From Climacium dendroides (Eukaryota; Streptophyta; Bryopsida; Hypnales; Climaciaceae): a stretch of DNA of 64,000 bases. Within the stretch, counting starts at the first letter, position 1. Each line of letters begins with the position of its first letter. The notes beneath the pieces are model-generated. The model did not search any database. It saw nothing but the letters and a program-made list of their open reading frames with translations, and was not told where the DNA came from. Shown one piece after another: positions 36,329-48,857 of the stretch. Where the stretch lies: positions 36,890,001 through 36,954,000 of the forward strand of contig OX467082.1 of the NCBI GenBank assembly GCA_950106755.1, written 5' to 3'. A program made the position numbers and the translations under genes.

Positions 36329-36630
36329 AAATTGGAATTATTCTAAAGTCATAAATTGTGACATACATCTATGCAATATTCCCTACTCTAAAACTCAATA
36401 TGGGTTAGAAGTGTATGCTCTCTCAGGGTTGAAATTAATAATTGTGCAAATGTCATGGGCTTAGATGGTAGGTATGCATTGGAAGAATGGTTAAATGTAA
36501 TCAAATCTCATATCAAATCTTTTTGGAATAAATTTGTTTTTTCAATCTACAATCTACATATGTCATTTACTTCTCAACTCATGGGTAATTTATTGGGCAT
36601 TAACGAAAGTGGAAGTGGCCAATTTTTCCT

Positions 36631-36991
36631 AATGTATAAAAACAATTTTACTAAAATGGCACTATTCCACTACTTTGGCAGTATTTATGATTCAAATTGG
36701 GCGGTTTGAAATATGTAATTTTTCTAAATGACTGAATCTATACCATTCTTAAATGTTTGAAATCTACAACAATATTAGATGTTATTTTTACAATTCAAAC
36801 CATGTGTTTTGAAACCTATACCAATCATAGAGTTCCTAAATCTTAAAAAATCTAATATTTTTGAAATCTAAAAGATCCAAGATTTCTTAAGTCTATACTT
36901 GTCTAGTTGTCTTAGATGTCACTTTTACGGTTCAAAGTAGGCGGTCTAAAAATGGCACATAGAATATTGCCATTTTAACAAAATTTTCCAT
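36631..36991. mobile_element. TTAAAATGG-family MITE, decayed
   Basis: The left ACTAAAATGGCACTATTCC and the right ATATTGCCATTTTAACAAAA are imperfect inverted repeats. GGCGGTTTGAAA and GGCGGTCTAAAA phrases inside match the relative at 35662. Confidence 0.45.
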
Positions 36992-38758
36992 ACATATTGC
37001 AAGTGCCATTTTTTTTTGCCACAAATGGACATGAGCAAACTCACTTCCACAATAAAACAATTACAAGAGAAACATGAGATACAAATATTGTAGGACCTTT
37101 AATTCTCAAATGCCAAACCCAATCTCAAGGACTTGGCTTTCATGAAAATTTTGAAGATAGCATTTATAATACTCAACTACACTCCAACTTTTTCATTTTA
37201 TTTTCTTTGTTTCCAAGAGATGCATCTATCAAGCTAAATTTGTGTTTCAAATCACAAATTTAATCTATAATTTTGACAATGAAAAACTTATGTTCAATTT
37301 TTTGTGCAATAACCTTTGAAGTTAGTTGTTGCTTTGAGTAGAGCAAAACTTCATCATTGATTGTTCACTTGTCCATGCTCCATGATACCTACAAATATTA
37401 AAGGTTCTCACTATATCCAAATTTGAATTGTCTTTTTAAGACCTTAGAAAATGTGGATTAATTCCTAAATGCTCATCCTAAAGATAGTAATGTTATTTAT
37501 ATAATTTATTAATAAATAATTAAAATTTCTCCAATATATCTATATTATTGGTTCATGCAAAACATTTTATTACATGATTTTCCATGAAATTTTTCCAATG
37601 CAAATGCACTAGATGAGTGCATTTTTCACTACATTAATTATCCAGTCAATGAATAATTGAGCAATTAGAAATAAAATTATTGGACTATGATTAAGTATTG
37701 TTCAATGGAATAGAAAAAATTCTTATGAGAATTTGTAGAACCAAAACAAAGCCCTTCCACGTAAAGCCCCAAAAGTCCCTTGTGCACTTTTGAAAATTGA
37801 GGCAAGTTCCTATAATTCCAATTCTTGGCAAGATTTTTTAAACTTATTTTCAAGATAGAAAAAAATGTTAGCTTTTGGACAATATAATTTTTATCTCAAT
37901 TGGAGCTTAAGGCAAAACTTATACTACAATAGCTCCAAAACATGCAAGGGTGGGCGACAAAAAAATCCATAAAAATTTGAAATAATTTCTCTTGATATTT
38001 ATTTTTTATATTTTATATTTTTTTTCAATGTGGAAAGATCTGATTCATTCCATTTGGATAAGTAATGTGAAAGCTATGAAGCTTCTTGTTTTGTAGTCAA
38101 TCTTAGCAAATTTTTGAGAAAAAAATATATTGGATCTATATTTGAATTCAATTTTAATAATTTTTCAAAAGATATTGTTGCACATGGTTTAGTTTTCTTC
38201 TTAAAACAATCTCACCGTTGGGATGAGTGTGTTTTAATTCCATCTTAGAGCTACATACAATTTATTTTTTCCTTCTATCTTGTGCCTACTTTGACCACAC
38301 AATTGTTCAAAGAATGAAAATTATAGTTGTTTTTTTCGAAAAAAAATACCAAATTTTCAATTCAATTCTTCAACAAAAAGAAATCTAAATCCATGATATT
38401 AAGTAGTACACAAAGTTAAAGAGGATTCAAAGCCTTTTGTTGTTTCTATTGAAAATGGTAATTTTGAGTGGTTTTGATAGAAAAGTGGTCTATGAATTTC
38501 AAATAACAAGACCATTTGGTCCAATGTAAGCTCCCTTTTTCAAGAATGCAAAAGTAATATTTTTCACACTCTCAAATATATTTGATCTTGTTAGATTCCG
38601 TCCCTCTCAAATTGTGCTAATGATGTAAAGTATCATGCGAGGTATTGTTTCAAAAAAACAACGCGCTTGCCCCCTTCCTCATTGGTAAACAATGTTATGT
38701 TCATTTAAAGCTGGTGAGTACTTGGTAGCAACCCAATGCAAATCCTTTGTAGCACCGT
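36992..38758. other. AT-rich intergenic DNA, no gene seen
   Basis: Scattered phrases shared with the TTAA elements (around 37750-38500, in reverse) suggest decayed copies without clear ends. Confidence 0.4.
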
Positions 38759-38929
38759 CCCGGGTGAATTAGCCCCCTCGATTGCTCGCCCCCTCCAAGT
38801 CATTCCAAAGGTGCAAGTAATTTATCCTCAACACCTTTCCTAGCTAATTTGGGGTCTCTAATTGCAAATATGAATTCAAAAGTTGCAAATCATTTTTATC
38901 ATTTTTTAGTGTTTTCTCAATTCACCCCG
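38759..38929. mobile_element. decayed Mutator-type MITE
   Basis: The left end CCGGGTGAATTAGCCCCCTC, the interior CTAATTTGGGGTCTCTAATTG and the right end TCAATTCACCCCG match the family at 34036. No target duplication was found. Confidence 0.5.
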
Positions 38930-38977
38930 ACTCGTAAGGTAGACGCACCTATTTCCATCCCTTGTAACCCCTAAAGT

Positions 38978-39543
38978 TCCAAAGTCCCTATGGGGGACTC
39001 TTGGGATTTCGAGTAGGCTTCAATTTTTGACATAATTGTTAAAAACTTTTTTTGAAGATTTGAAATCAGATTAGCTTTCTGGGAATATAAATTTTATTTC
39101 AATTGGTGCCCGGAAGCAAAGGTGATGCCATTATGAGTCCAAAAAACAACTTGAAGGGCAATCCAAAAAAAACACAAAAAGTTAATTTTTTTTAATTTTT
39201 AATGTTTTTCTCAAATATTATATTTTTGTCGACTTCTAAAGCTTTGATTCATTCCATTTAGACTAGTGATGAGAAAGTTATGGACAATCTTAGTTCTTGG
39301 GCAATCTAAGCATCTTTTTAAAAAATCTTGAATTTATTACTTTAAATGCAAATATCTTGCAATCTAAAAGGTCAAAATTCTTGAATTTTTTTTTCACACA
39401 TTCTTATACTAGTGTAGTACAAGATCTTATAGTTAGATGTATAAAAAAAAAATTAATTTAAATTTAAAAAAATTAAAGTTTTTTACTCTTTGCAATAGAA
39501 ATGACAGTTTTTAGTGGATTTTTAAGGCTTAGGACTATAGGGG
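38978..39543 (-). mobile_element. TTAA element, reverse orientation, decayed borders
   Basis: Starts CCCCTAAAGTTCCAAAGTCC after GTAA and ends GGACTATAGGGG before TCAA. The interior TTGATTCATTCCATTTAGAC is the complement of that in 23615-24188. Confidence 0.65.
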
Positions 39544-40634
39544 TCAAGAACTCCTCCCTCATGTACCAACAGTGCACATTTTCTAGAATGTACTCCATCG
39601 GTACATGGTGATGGAACGGGCTGCAGTGGGTGCATGAGCTCCGTCATTTCTCCCCAGTCTGCCTGTTTCTCTAAGTCTGGATGAGGTGAGCACCGAGAAT
39701 CCTCCTCCTCGAATCTCCGAGTCTTCGCCACAATTCACGACAGAACATGCTCTAAAGTTCCGAATCCGGAAACCCACACTGTAAAACCCTCCGTCGGCTA
39801 TAATTAGGTTACTCGGCACACTCCCCCAGGAAAAAACGAAAACAACTGAACATCGATCATTCAGTTATTCAGTACAGTACAGTACCTGACGCAGGTGCTG
39901 AAACTCCCTCCACAATCCAATTAAAATAACAATAAAAACACTGACGCACCACTGTGTAACTTTACTGACAGCATAGTCTTCCGTCACATGGTCGTACAGA
40001 AGTATTGAATCGTGTCGATAACTTACAGACACCGGCCCACCCCGTCAGCAAATCATCTCCTCAGTCAACAGACATTCATCAGGAATGGTTCGTCTGTGTC
40101 CCGCCCCCATCCGCCCACACTGGCTATCCTAACTGAAACTTATGATTCCGTCAAAAAAGTCTACACAGCCATCTCGGCATAATATGACTCTCGGGGCTTA
40201 GGCTCTCGGAACAGGGAAAGCTTTCGATGCAACCCAATCGAAACGCCGGCCTGACTGCGTGGCCGGGAAGTGGCGGAAGTGGCGAAGTGGCAGAAGTGGC
40301 AGAAGTGGCCATCTCGCAGTCGGAATGAAGGTCAAACGATTTGAATGTGAGACAAGAGCGCTGCAGTCAATGAAAGTGCGACTCAACATTCCACCATGGA
40401 ATGGAAGAGATGGGGTGGGGATCAACTGAAAAGAAGTAAAGGAAATTGATGATGAGTGGAAGAGGTAGTTGAAAAGTCATGAAAAGGTTGTTTGTGACCT
40501 TTCTTCGGACAACATTGAGCACATGTCAATTCTTATTTCTCACTGGATTGTTTTTGAATTCTATATTCATTTTGTTTGTGCTTTTTCTTTTTCACTCTCA
40601 AAGTCGGAAGGTCCTTTTTCCATCAAACAACCAC
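39544..40634. other. moderate-GC stretch, no gene supported
   Basis: Higher GC suggests a former genic island. It holds five tandem copies of GAAGTGGC(G/A/C) at 40267-40309, which create an open minus-strand frame without domain features. No promoter-exon structure was recognised. Confidence 0.35.
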
Positions 40635-40878
40635 ATGGAGAATTTCGTTAAAACGGCGACATACCATTTACACGGGTCAAGAGCACGTACAACACCGCTT
40701 TTCAATATGTCAACCTCATAGATGTGCCAATTATGTCCCCAACGAGTCCAACTTGCAACACGACTCCGATGTTTCTTCACCTCCCGCCTGTGCCATCTTT
40801 CTATGAATTTCTTCCATTTTGCAGTCTTCCTTTGTGCCATTTTCACGGAGTAATTGCCATTTTAATGAAATTCCCCAT
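40635..40878. mobile_element. TTAAAATGG-family MITE
   Basis: ATGGAGAATTTCGTTAAAAC at the left and TGCCATTTTAATGAAATTCC at the right are imperfect inverted repeats of the family described at 25665. Confidence 0.5.
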
Positions 40879-41680
40879 CTGCTCAAAACTGCCATTTCTA
40901 ATGCAAAAGAGAAAAAAAAAACTTTTAAAAATCATTATTTTTATACATCTATCCGTAGGATCTTATACTATACTAGTAAAAGAATGCGTGGAAAAATTTT
41001 CAAAAACTTTGACTGGGTAGATTGCAAGATATTTCCATTTAAAGTGATGAAAACAAATTTTTTGTACACCCTACTCGACTAGATTTTTTGGCTTTAAATC
41101 TTCTTAACTCAAATTTTTTTTGCCCTATTGATTTTGATTTTCACTTATTGAAAAATTATTAAGTAGAAATAGGTTCAAGATTGAAGGGTGAACTAAATAG
41201 TTATTAGCTCTAAGATGGAATTGAAACACAATAATCTCATTGGTGAGATTGTTCTAGCAAGCAAACTTAACCTTGCATGACGATTTTTTTTTAATTGTAA
41301 AAATTGTGAGAAAATTTGCATTCAAAAATGAATTCCGTAAGTTATTTTTTCAAGAAGATGTTTAGATTGCCCATACGTTTCTCATCACTAGTCCAAATAG
41401 AATGAACCAAAGCTTTAGATGTAGACAAAAGTATAATCTTTGTGAAAAAAAATAAAAATTTTAAAATTCAATTTTTTGTGGGTTTTTTTTGGGTTGTCCC
41501 TTGCATTGCTTTTTGGACACATGGTAGCATAAATTTTGCTTCTGCGCACCAATTGAAGTAAAAATTATATTCCCACAAAACTAATTTGATTTTTTTTAAA
41601 TCTTAAAAGCAAGTTTTAAGAAATTAGGTCAAAAATTGAGATCATACAAGCCTATCCAAAATCCCAATTTAGCAATTCCA
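40879..41680 (+). mobile_element. truncated TTAA-family element
   Basis: Interior phrases CTCAAAACTGCCATTTCTAA, GTAGGATCTTATACTATACT and CAAATAGAATGAACCAAAGC follow the order seen in the TTAA family, but neither CCCCTAAAG end survives. Confidence 0.55.
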
Positions 41681-41787
41681 TCCATTGCATAACCCACCCA
41701 CCCCCTAAAAAATAAACCCAAATGAAATGCCCAATATTCTTTCAAGAAAAAATTGTTTTGCTTTTCAGTAATAAATAGCTTAAAAAT

Positions 41788-41815
41788 TGGGGGGGGGGGG
41801 GAGGGGGGGGGGGGG
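41788..41815. repeat. poly-G tract
   Basis: A run of about 26 G broken by a single A. It lies about 400 bases before the putative TATA box of the ERF gene. It could form G-quadruplexes or mark an assembly-difficult site. Confidence 0.8.
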
Positions 41816-42173
41816 CGAGTGCCATTACCATTGCGTTTTGGGTGTGGCATTATCGAGGCGAGTCTCCAAAAGAGCGGGCCCTGCTGACGGAGGCGACGGA
41901 CGGAGACGAGGAATAGAACATGACGGAGCAGTACGCCGCTGTTCTCGTCACTGCTGCTGCGTGCTTCTGGATTTAGCATAACCGTGTGGAAATGGCGGCC
42001 CCTTTCCTCGATCCTACAGAGAGTCCGTAACTGCCAGATTATGCGTAGTTGACGGAGTACCCCTCCAGGCGAATAAATACCCAAACTGCTCCAGTTTCTA
42101 CTTACACAAAAAAACCTCTGTCCGCCGCAAACACCTTCATGAGCCACGTAGTGAAGTTTCAGTCCAAACTTCT

Positions 42174-42180
42174 ATATATC
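42174..42180 (+). promoter_or_regulatory. putative TATA box of the ERF gene
   Basis: TATATAT within TTCTATATATC, 346 bases before the start codon. If used, the leader would be about 320 nt and would include the CAGTTGA array. Position and composition are the only support. Confidence 0.45.
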
Positions 42181-42286
42181 AAGCTCAGTTTCTCTGCTGG
42201 GACACAATTGGAACTCGTAGGATACTACTCTTGACGTACTGTTGGGCTTTCCGGGGCACAGCGAGTTCAGAGGTGGGTTTGGGATA

Positions 42287-42480
42287 CAGTAAGTTGAACA
42301 TTGAGACACCGCTGAGAGATCGATTGACGGTACAGTTCATAATTATATATTTGGGACGCAGTTGAGGTTTTTGGGAGTCAGTTGATCGAGTGATTTGGGA
42401 TCCAGTTGATCGAGGGCTTTCCTTTGGGTTCCAGTTGAGGTCTTTCAGATACAGTTAAAGGGATTTTAGGTTACAGTTGA
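42287..42480 (+). promoter_or_regulatory. array of eight CAGTTGA-like motifs in the ERF leader
   Basis: CAGT(T)-core motifs start at 42287, 42333, 42359, 42379, 42403, 42432, 42452 and 42474, mostly in the form YCAGTTGAGG or CAGTTGATCGAG, spaced mostly 20-29 bases. CAGTTG fits the MYB binding core CNGTTR. The array may be a diverged tandem duplication with or without regulatory function. Confidence 0.55.
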
Positions 42481-42525
42481 GGGTTTTGGTGTGCATTTCA
42501 AGTGCTACAGCATTTCCATTTGAGA

Positions 42526-43605
42526 ATGACAGCAGCGCTAGTGTTACCAAACCAGTGGGACGCATTAAACCAGTCCCTCGACGACAATGTGTTTGTGGAC
42601 ACTACGCACCAGGAGTACATCGACGCCATGAATCACTTTTGCTTCGATCTCCAGGACGCCGCGGACACCAGCTTTCTCCAGGCACAACAACAATCCTCAT
42701 CCGAGAGCGAGTTCGCTGTGCCCGACAGTCTCCCCACCCCGACCGGGAACTTCGTTTTCGACGTCGCCAGTTTCTTCAACTTCTCCCCCCTCCCGGACCT
42801 TCCCGAGGCCACCAGTCGCGACCACTTCGACGCCGGCACCTTCAGTGACTTCAGTGACGACGGGAAGCAAGCGCAGGAGCTCAACAGGGTGACCCTGGTG
42901 TCGAAGAATCTGAAGAAGACGCTGGGCTCCAACTTCGCGGAGCAAGTGGGCGCGCTCGTCAACGTGAGACCGTGTCGCAGCAAGACCCAATTGTCCAGGC
43001 TGACCATCCCCAACGCCGTTCCTTCGAAAGCCTTGTCTGCGCCCCAATCTGATGATATCGTGCAACCCGTTGTTCTCACGCCTTCGGGTTCAAAGCGGGT
43101 ACAATTCCAGCAACCCTCAGTGAGCTATGGCGTCAACGCAGAGGCAGTGCAACAGCAGAAGCCTGTGACAGAAGCTCCAGTTGTGAAGCCCAAATTGCCG
43201 CAGCAGCGGCAGCCGCATTACCGCGGCGTGAGGCAACGTCCATGGGGTAAATTTGCCGCGGAGATTCGCGACTCGGCGAAGAACGGCGCGCGAGTGTGGC
43301 TGGGCACTTTCGACACTGCGGAGCTCGCGGCCTTGGCGTACGACCGCGCGGCGTTGCGGATGCGAGGCTCTCGGGCTCTACTCAACTTCCCTTTGAAAGC
43401 TACCACGGCGCTCTCGAACCCGGAGTCGTTTCCGCCGCCGCCGGTCTCGTCGTCGTCAAGTCGCAAATCGCTCGCCAACAACGCCATGGAACTGAATTAC
43501 ACCGAGCGATACCCCGCCATTTTCAACAAAACCAAGAGACCGAGCTCTACCACCACGGCTGAGCCTGCGAAGCGACTGCGCGTTGAAGACATTGTCATGC
43601 ACTGA
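42526..43605 (+). CDS. ERF-subfamily AP2/ERF transcription factor, intronless
   Basis: A nuclear DNA-binding regulator, 359 residues. One AP2/ERF domain spans about residues 231-290, starting [20 protein letters not shown] and including [20 protein letters not shown] and [13 protein letters not shown]. Alanine and aspartate at the diagnostic positions ([10 protein letters not shown]) place it in the ERF rather than the DREB subfamily, so binding to GCC-box-type sites is expected; the sequence resembles group IX. The N-terminal 230 residues are acidic and Ser/Gln-rich, suiting an activation region. A basic AKRLR near the end may be a nuclear signal. The ATG at 42526 ([20 protein letters not shown]) is the first in frame. 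The coding region is GC-rich compared with its flanks. The gene appears intact. Stress or defence roles are typical of the family but not shown here. Confidence 0.93.
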   Translation: MTAALVLPNQWDALNQSLDDNVFVDTTHQEYIDAMNHFCFDLQDAADTSFLQAQQQSSSESEFAVPDSLPTPTGNFVFDVASFFNFSPLPDLPEATSRDHFDAGTFSDFSDDGKQAQELNRVTLVSKNLKKTLGSNFAEQVGALVNVRPCRSKTQLSRLTIPNAVPSKALSAPQSDDIVQPVVLTPSGSKRVQFQQPSVSYGVNAEAVQQQKPVTEAPVVKPKLPQQRQPHYRGVRQRPWGKFAAEIRDSAKNGARVWLGTFDTAELAALAYDRAALRMRGSRALLNFPLKATTALSNPESFPPPPVSSSSSRKSLANNAMELNYTERYPAIFNKTKRPSSTTTAEPAKRLRVEDIVMH

Positions 43606-44741
43606 CACAATGGATCATATCGATGCTTGCGTCCCAGAATCCACATTCATTCGATCTCTTCCGTTTCGTGATGCTCTCCATTCCAAGCTATTTGGTATCA
43701 ATTGATTGCCATGCAGCCCGAATTGTATCCCGATGAGAGGATTTCAAGAGCGAGCTAGACTGTCATGATAATTTGGCAGCTAGCAAGCTGAGTAGTTATA
43801 ACGAAGATCGGCGTTTTCCGACGTATTCAATTATCCGAGTTTTACGTAACTCGAGAATACAGCATTTTGAAGACGAGAGGAGAATTTGAAGTTTTAAACG
43901 CAAATCCAGTTACTGTAGTTGTGTGCAGACACAAACTCGTTCGAATATTCAACAATTCTTCGTAATCACAAAACACTACCGGGCATGCTGTACGTGCCTT
44001 TAGTCTGAGATTCGGGGATCTTGCGTTCTGATTCGGCTCTCACGGTGCATGTTTCGATCGATCGATCAAAGAGTAGTGCGAAGCGTTTCTCTTGTGATCA
44101 AGGATGCATGCAGCCACGTGTGTACCATAGAAAATGTTTTGGGCCGTGGGAAGGGTGGATAGAGAGCGCAATTTGACGCACTACGTACCAAGCAGTGAGC
44201 TCTGAAATTTCAGGGACTTTTAATCTGAGATCTATGATTAAATTGCCATTTATGACCCGTCTCATGATTTCTGAATTTTGTGAAATCTGCTCATCAATCT
44301 GCTTGAATTTTTCATAGCCTTACACTCCATCGTCTCGTATCATGTATTGCTCACTCAGTAACACCACGTTCTTGAAAATCTATCATGCTGCCTGCACATC
44401 TGATTGGAGAACTTCCACGTACATGTCAAGTTCTGAACTCCTCAAGTTTTTCATAGCACATCTGTTCCCCCTTTCAGAGCAATTAAAAGAGGGTTGAGTG
44501 TGTTTCTTGAAATGGCGAACACGATGAAAATGGCGTAGTTTCAGTCCCGCAACTGAAATCTCCCATGCCGAAGCGTTGGGCACATAAATTTTACAGTTTT
44601 GATCCTCCGTAACAACTCATTTCAACGAGTATCATGGCTATTCATGCACGAAACGGCATGGCAGTGGATTTATCACAAGGAGCTTTTCTACAGTGGTCCT
44701 CTTCGAGCACCAAACATTTTCTTAACGTCGAAGATTGAATC
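43606..44741. other. ERF 3' region and spacer
   Basis: No further gene was recognised; composition falls gradually to AT-rich. The 3' untranslated end of the ERF gene must lie in the first few hundred bases, but no single polyadenylation signal stands out. Confidence 0.4.
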
Positions 44742-44907
44742 AATAGGGAAATTCATGTTATTAAAATGGAGATCTTTAATTCATACACCATTGTCAGACC
44801 GCGTGCTCTAAACCATCTATGGCTGGTATAGTTTTCAGATCGTGCAGCCTAAATTGTAAAAGTGCCAAACTTGTGGAATGACTGCCATTCTATCAAAATT
44901 CCTCATA
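44742..44907. mobile_element. TTAAAATGG-family MITE
   Basis: Left ATAGGGAAATTCATGTTATT then AAAATGG; right TGCCATTCTATCAAAATTCC then TCAT. Internal CAGACCGCGTGCTC resembles the CAGACCGCCTGGTC of the copy at 35662. Confidence 0.5.
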
Positions 44908-45889
44908 TCATCAGGTGATGTTTTGAGGAGCAGCGCTGACAGTGAATTGTCAAACAAGGATACAAAACTACTAAATATCTTGCAAGGTGAACGGTATTAG
45001 TGTAGAATTTGAATTTGAACTGATTTTGACTGTGAGAGATCGATTGGGATTCATCTTGGCTACTCGTTATCGGTTACTGGGAGCAAGAGTAGACCTTGCT
45101 ATACATGCCAGTGAACCACCTTCAAAATACTCGTTCACGAGGGTCTTTCGGGGCAGCGTTATTTATTTCTGTAGGAGACTTAGTTTGGAAGTGAACATGG
45201 TCACCATAACATTACTCAACAGTATGGTGCATTGTTCCTAGTTAAGAGTAATAGGAAAGAAACAAAATGTATGTTATGCTCTGTCACAAGCTAATAATTC
45301 AACACACAAGTTTTCTAGTTAAGCAACTCACTCTTGCATAACATCAACTTCTGACAATTCAATTCAATGACTTGGGAGAATCGCCACAGTTAGTTCCTTT
45401 TGAGTAAATGATAATGAGAAGAAAAATACACAAAAATTGGCAATGGAAAATCAGGTGTAATTATTAGTGAGGCTCTAAAACTCTCCAAATGTTACTCCAA
45501 ATGTTGCATGTGAAGTACCGACAATGTCATGTTGCATTCAGAAGTGACGTTATTTGAAGTCAAAAAAGTCAAGAAGCCGCAATTTAGAAAAACTCTTTTT
45601 ACACTAGGTTAGCTTCATACTTAGTTATCACGTTTGGATACAGTTTTTATAACACAAGGTAAAAACATCCCAAAACATCCAAAATAAACAATTATGAAAA
45701 GTTGGAGGTATTTTTTTAGAAAACCAAAACTAAAATATTTTGTAGTATTAGCAAACTTGAAACTCATGAATTTTCAGAAAAAAAAAAAAAATGTAACTTT
45801 GTGGATAAGACGTGAAATCACTATAAATGTTCAAAATGAAACTTCCTTGACCACCAAAACTAATCACATAGCAATTGGTTATCTTAGTG

Positions 45890-46284
45890 AAATCTAAAGA
45901 ATCAACAATCAATTCAACGAATCACAATCAAGTATAGAAACAATTTAACTGCTCTTTGGGGGATACTTTCTACAAAAATGTACTTGTTAAGAATGAATCC
46001 ACAGACACTTTTGAATGTTTTCACCGTATTTAAGTGTAGAAGAGGCTAGGCAAGTTCTAAATTGGATAAGACCATTGAGCCGATGTTGTACAAAGAAAGT
46101 GATATTAAGAGAGTACGATCATGTTACCGAAATCTAAAGAATCAACATTCAACTAATCACAGTGGAATGTAAAAAAAAAGGTTTAATTGCACTTTTGGGG
46201 ACACTATCAACAGAAATCTACTTTTCAAGAATGGATCCAGAAAAAAATCTATTTCTTTCAGATATTCTCACCTTCTTTGAGTGC
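45890..46284. repeat. two ~150-base direct repeats
   Basis: GAAATCTAAAGAATCAACA begins both 45890-46039 and 46129-46284, and each continues to a TTTTCACCGTATTTAAGTG or ATTCTCACCTTCTTTGAGTG phrase. The copies are diverged and lie about 240 bases apart. Confidence 0.65.
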
Positions 46285-46293
46285 AACAAAAGC

Positions 46294-46516
46294 GCGCAGG
46301 GAGAATTGGCCCCCTCATTGCCCCGTTCAATTGTGGTTTGACAAAAAAGCCCCCTATGTTGTGCCAATTTTTTGGCAATTCTTGCATCTCCCTGGAATAA
46401 ATTAGAGCCTCTGATTGCAAATATGAATTCAGAATTTCAAAAAAAAATTAAGCCTTGCAAATAAAAAATTCCAGGGCTTGCCCTGGAGGCAATGAGGGGG
46501 TCAATTCACCCTGGCC
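46294..46516. mobile_element. 223-bp Mutator-type MITE with 10-bp target duplication
   Basis: Flanked by CAACAAAAGC at 46284-46293 and 46517-46526. Ends GCGCAGGGAGAATTGGCC and, inverted, GGCCAGGGTGAATTGACC. Same family as 34036-34263. Confidence 0.85.
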
Positions 46517-46526
46517 CAACAAAAGC

Positions 46527-46660
46527 TGGGTGAGTTTTTTTAATTTTAATTTTATTTTAATTTTAATTTTTTACACACTACATGATTGGGTGAGGTTTTT
46601 ATTTCGTTTTTTTACTTTAGAAATTTTTTACACACTAATGATTTGGGCGAGTTTTGAACT
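46527..46660. repeat. diverged two-copy repeat with TTTTACACACTA phrases
   Basis: TGGGTGAGTTTTTTTAATTT...TTTTTTACACACTA is followed by a second diverged copy ending ATTTGGGCGAGTTTTGAAC. The first copy also contains a short TTTTAATTTTAA microsatellite. Confidence 0.55.
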
Positions 46661-48857
46661 GGATAACACCGTACCCTAAAGGAAGGTGCTATTACAGAAG
46701 TCCGAGTGTAACTTCCTGGGATCATTCCGAACCCCCCTCGTTGACTTTCTTCTTTTTAGTCAAACAGGAAGCTTCGTTCAGTCTGAGGGAGTGTCTGGAT
46801 TTCGAGAACTGGAAAGAAATCAGTCAGGTACAAAGAGATTCCATCAAGGGCCCCCACAAAGTTGTTTGCATACCGTACTCCATATTATAAAGAAAAAGAA
46901 AAAAAAGAACTGATAAAGAAAAAGAATAAAAAGGAGTAACTGTTGAATATACAGTTAGTTCCAACTGGAAAGTTCAGTTTGAGGAACCTTCCCAGCACGT
47001 GAAATACCGACGAGGAAGCTTCGCTGCGACTCCCAGAAAGGGTGACAGTTATTTGTACGGGGAAGTCAGTCGCTTTATGATTGATTTAGGCCGGGTGACC
47101 CGCGCGGAGCCCTAAAAATCTAGAAACGTTTAAGATTGTAGGGTGAGGGCGAAAGGACAGTACTAGAAGTCGTACTCCTTGTGAAATTTGTTGACTCTGA
47201 CCAGCCCCCATGCCCCCCTCCCCCCTTTTTTTTCTTTCTTTTTTTTTTCTTTCTTTTTTTACTTTTTGAGAAAGTGCCAGGATGATGATCACTTTAAAAT
47301 TTGGTATTTTCTACATTCATTCATCTTTTGGACCAAAAAACCCTTTTCGAGCATATTCATGCATTTTTTAAAATCTGAAATTGGTGACTTCCATCCCTGT
47401 TTTTAGTAGAAAATGGGAAATTTCTGGAAAGAAAAGATTACTTTTATCTGGTGACGAGTAGACTTTCATTTTGAAATCATGCAATTTGGCCCTTTAGTAT
47501 AAAAAAAAGGGTTGCTTTGGACCCAAGGGGAAGATAATTGTCAAAAGTTTGACCTTGTAACGTTGTTGTTAACATTAAGATGAAAGAGAATCTTTCTATG
47601 GTTCTAGTAGGTGAGAAAGAAGTGCAGAGTGTTCATCCTTGGAATTTAGGTTTTGGATAGTAGTTTGATCTCCAGTGTGTACACTTGTTTTTTAAGCAAA
47701 TGGTTTATACAATATTGAAAAGGATGATTTTCACGTTCACCAACTTGGCATTCTAGGATAAACCTTTTATAAGAGTATCTTTTTAGTCCAATTGATATAT
47801 TGGTCCCCGAATTGATGATTTCCAACTTTTGACTCGTATATAATTAGGACTTGAAATTTGTATCATGTACCATTCAAAAATTAGAAATACATTTGAAAGG
47901 GTAATGTACTAGTTGGATTGAGGATGCCAATGTGATTAAGGATGTTCTTAATGCCAGAATCATTTCTTAATATTTTGCATGTTTTTACTTAAATTTTTAT
48001 AAATATGTATTATATACCTCATTTTCATCATACAATAAGCTTTGTTTTTAAAAGTCATCTATGAATTTAGGTCAATGAAAAGTTATGTAGTCAATAAAGT
48101 CCTTCGAACCTCTCTCATCATCATTCAAATATTAGGCATTAGAGCACTAAAGGGTTAATGTGAGCAACTTTGAGTAAGGCGATTGTAATTTTTTGAGACT
48201 CCTTTTGTAGCATTTAATTTTGGTTTTCTTGCACTATGCTTTAAAGATGACTTGTACCTTCAATTGCAAGTGGGTCAAAACAATCATCTAATTTTGAGAC
48301 ATCCATTGTATATATATACTTTCATCCACAGTATTGTTTAATGTTAATAAACTTCATCCAACTTTTGACAAATTTTGAATTTCTTGGAGACATTTTTAAA
48401 AATTTCATCTCAAATTTTTCTATTTTTCTTAGGATATTGGTAGCCACTACCAAAATGAGGTAAGGATTTGGTAAAAATTCACCCAAGAATATAAACTACA
48501 TCTTTCGGAAACCACTCCCTAAAGATTTTTGCCTAGAATGTACATACTTTGTTTATGAGATATTAAATCTTTGAACTTTAAAAATTTATATTTAATCCAT
48601 ATGTGTCCAAAGATGCATTTAAAGAAAGTCTAGAATCTCTTTTTGACTTCCACCAAGATTGAACAAAAACTTTGAGGTAGTTTAATAATATAAATCATGT
48701 TGAATTATTCATTGGTTTGATTTTAGATGATATTAACTCATGACTTTATTAAAAAAGAAATCCATTACTATAAATTGCTTGTTGACATTAGAGGAATTTG
48801 AAAAATCAAGGTGTGATTTGATTCCGTAACATGTCTTATTAATCTTTACAGCCTTCT
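46661..48857. other. intergenic DNA, no gene supported
   Basis: Overlapping open frames near 46654-46913 have mixed composition but no recognised domain. A C/T-rich stretch at 47217-47260 and a decayed MITE phrase near 47640 are the only notable items. Confidence 0.4.

Noticed and set aside
36455..36709. 84-codon plus-strand frame
   Set aside because: Overlaps a decayed MITE and has no protein family features.
42633..43562. Long alternative frames on both strands over the ERF gene
   Set aside because: Shadows of a GC-rich coding region; only the ERF frame has a domain.
46654..46913. Overlapping frames with mixed-composition translations
   Set aside because: Two frames are equally open and neither shows a known motif or gene structure.
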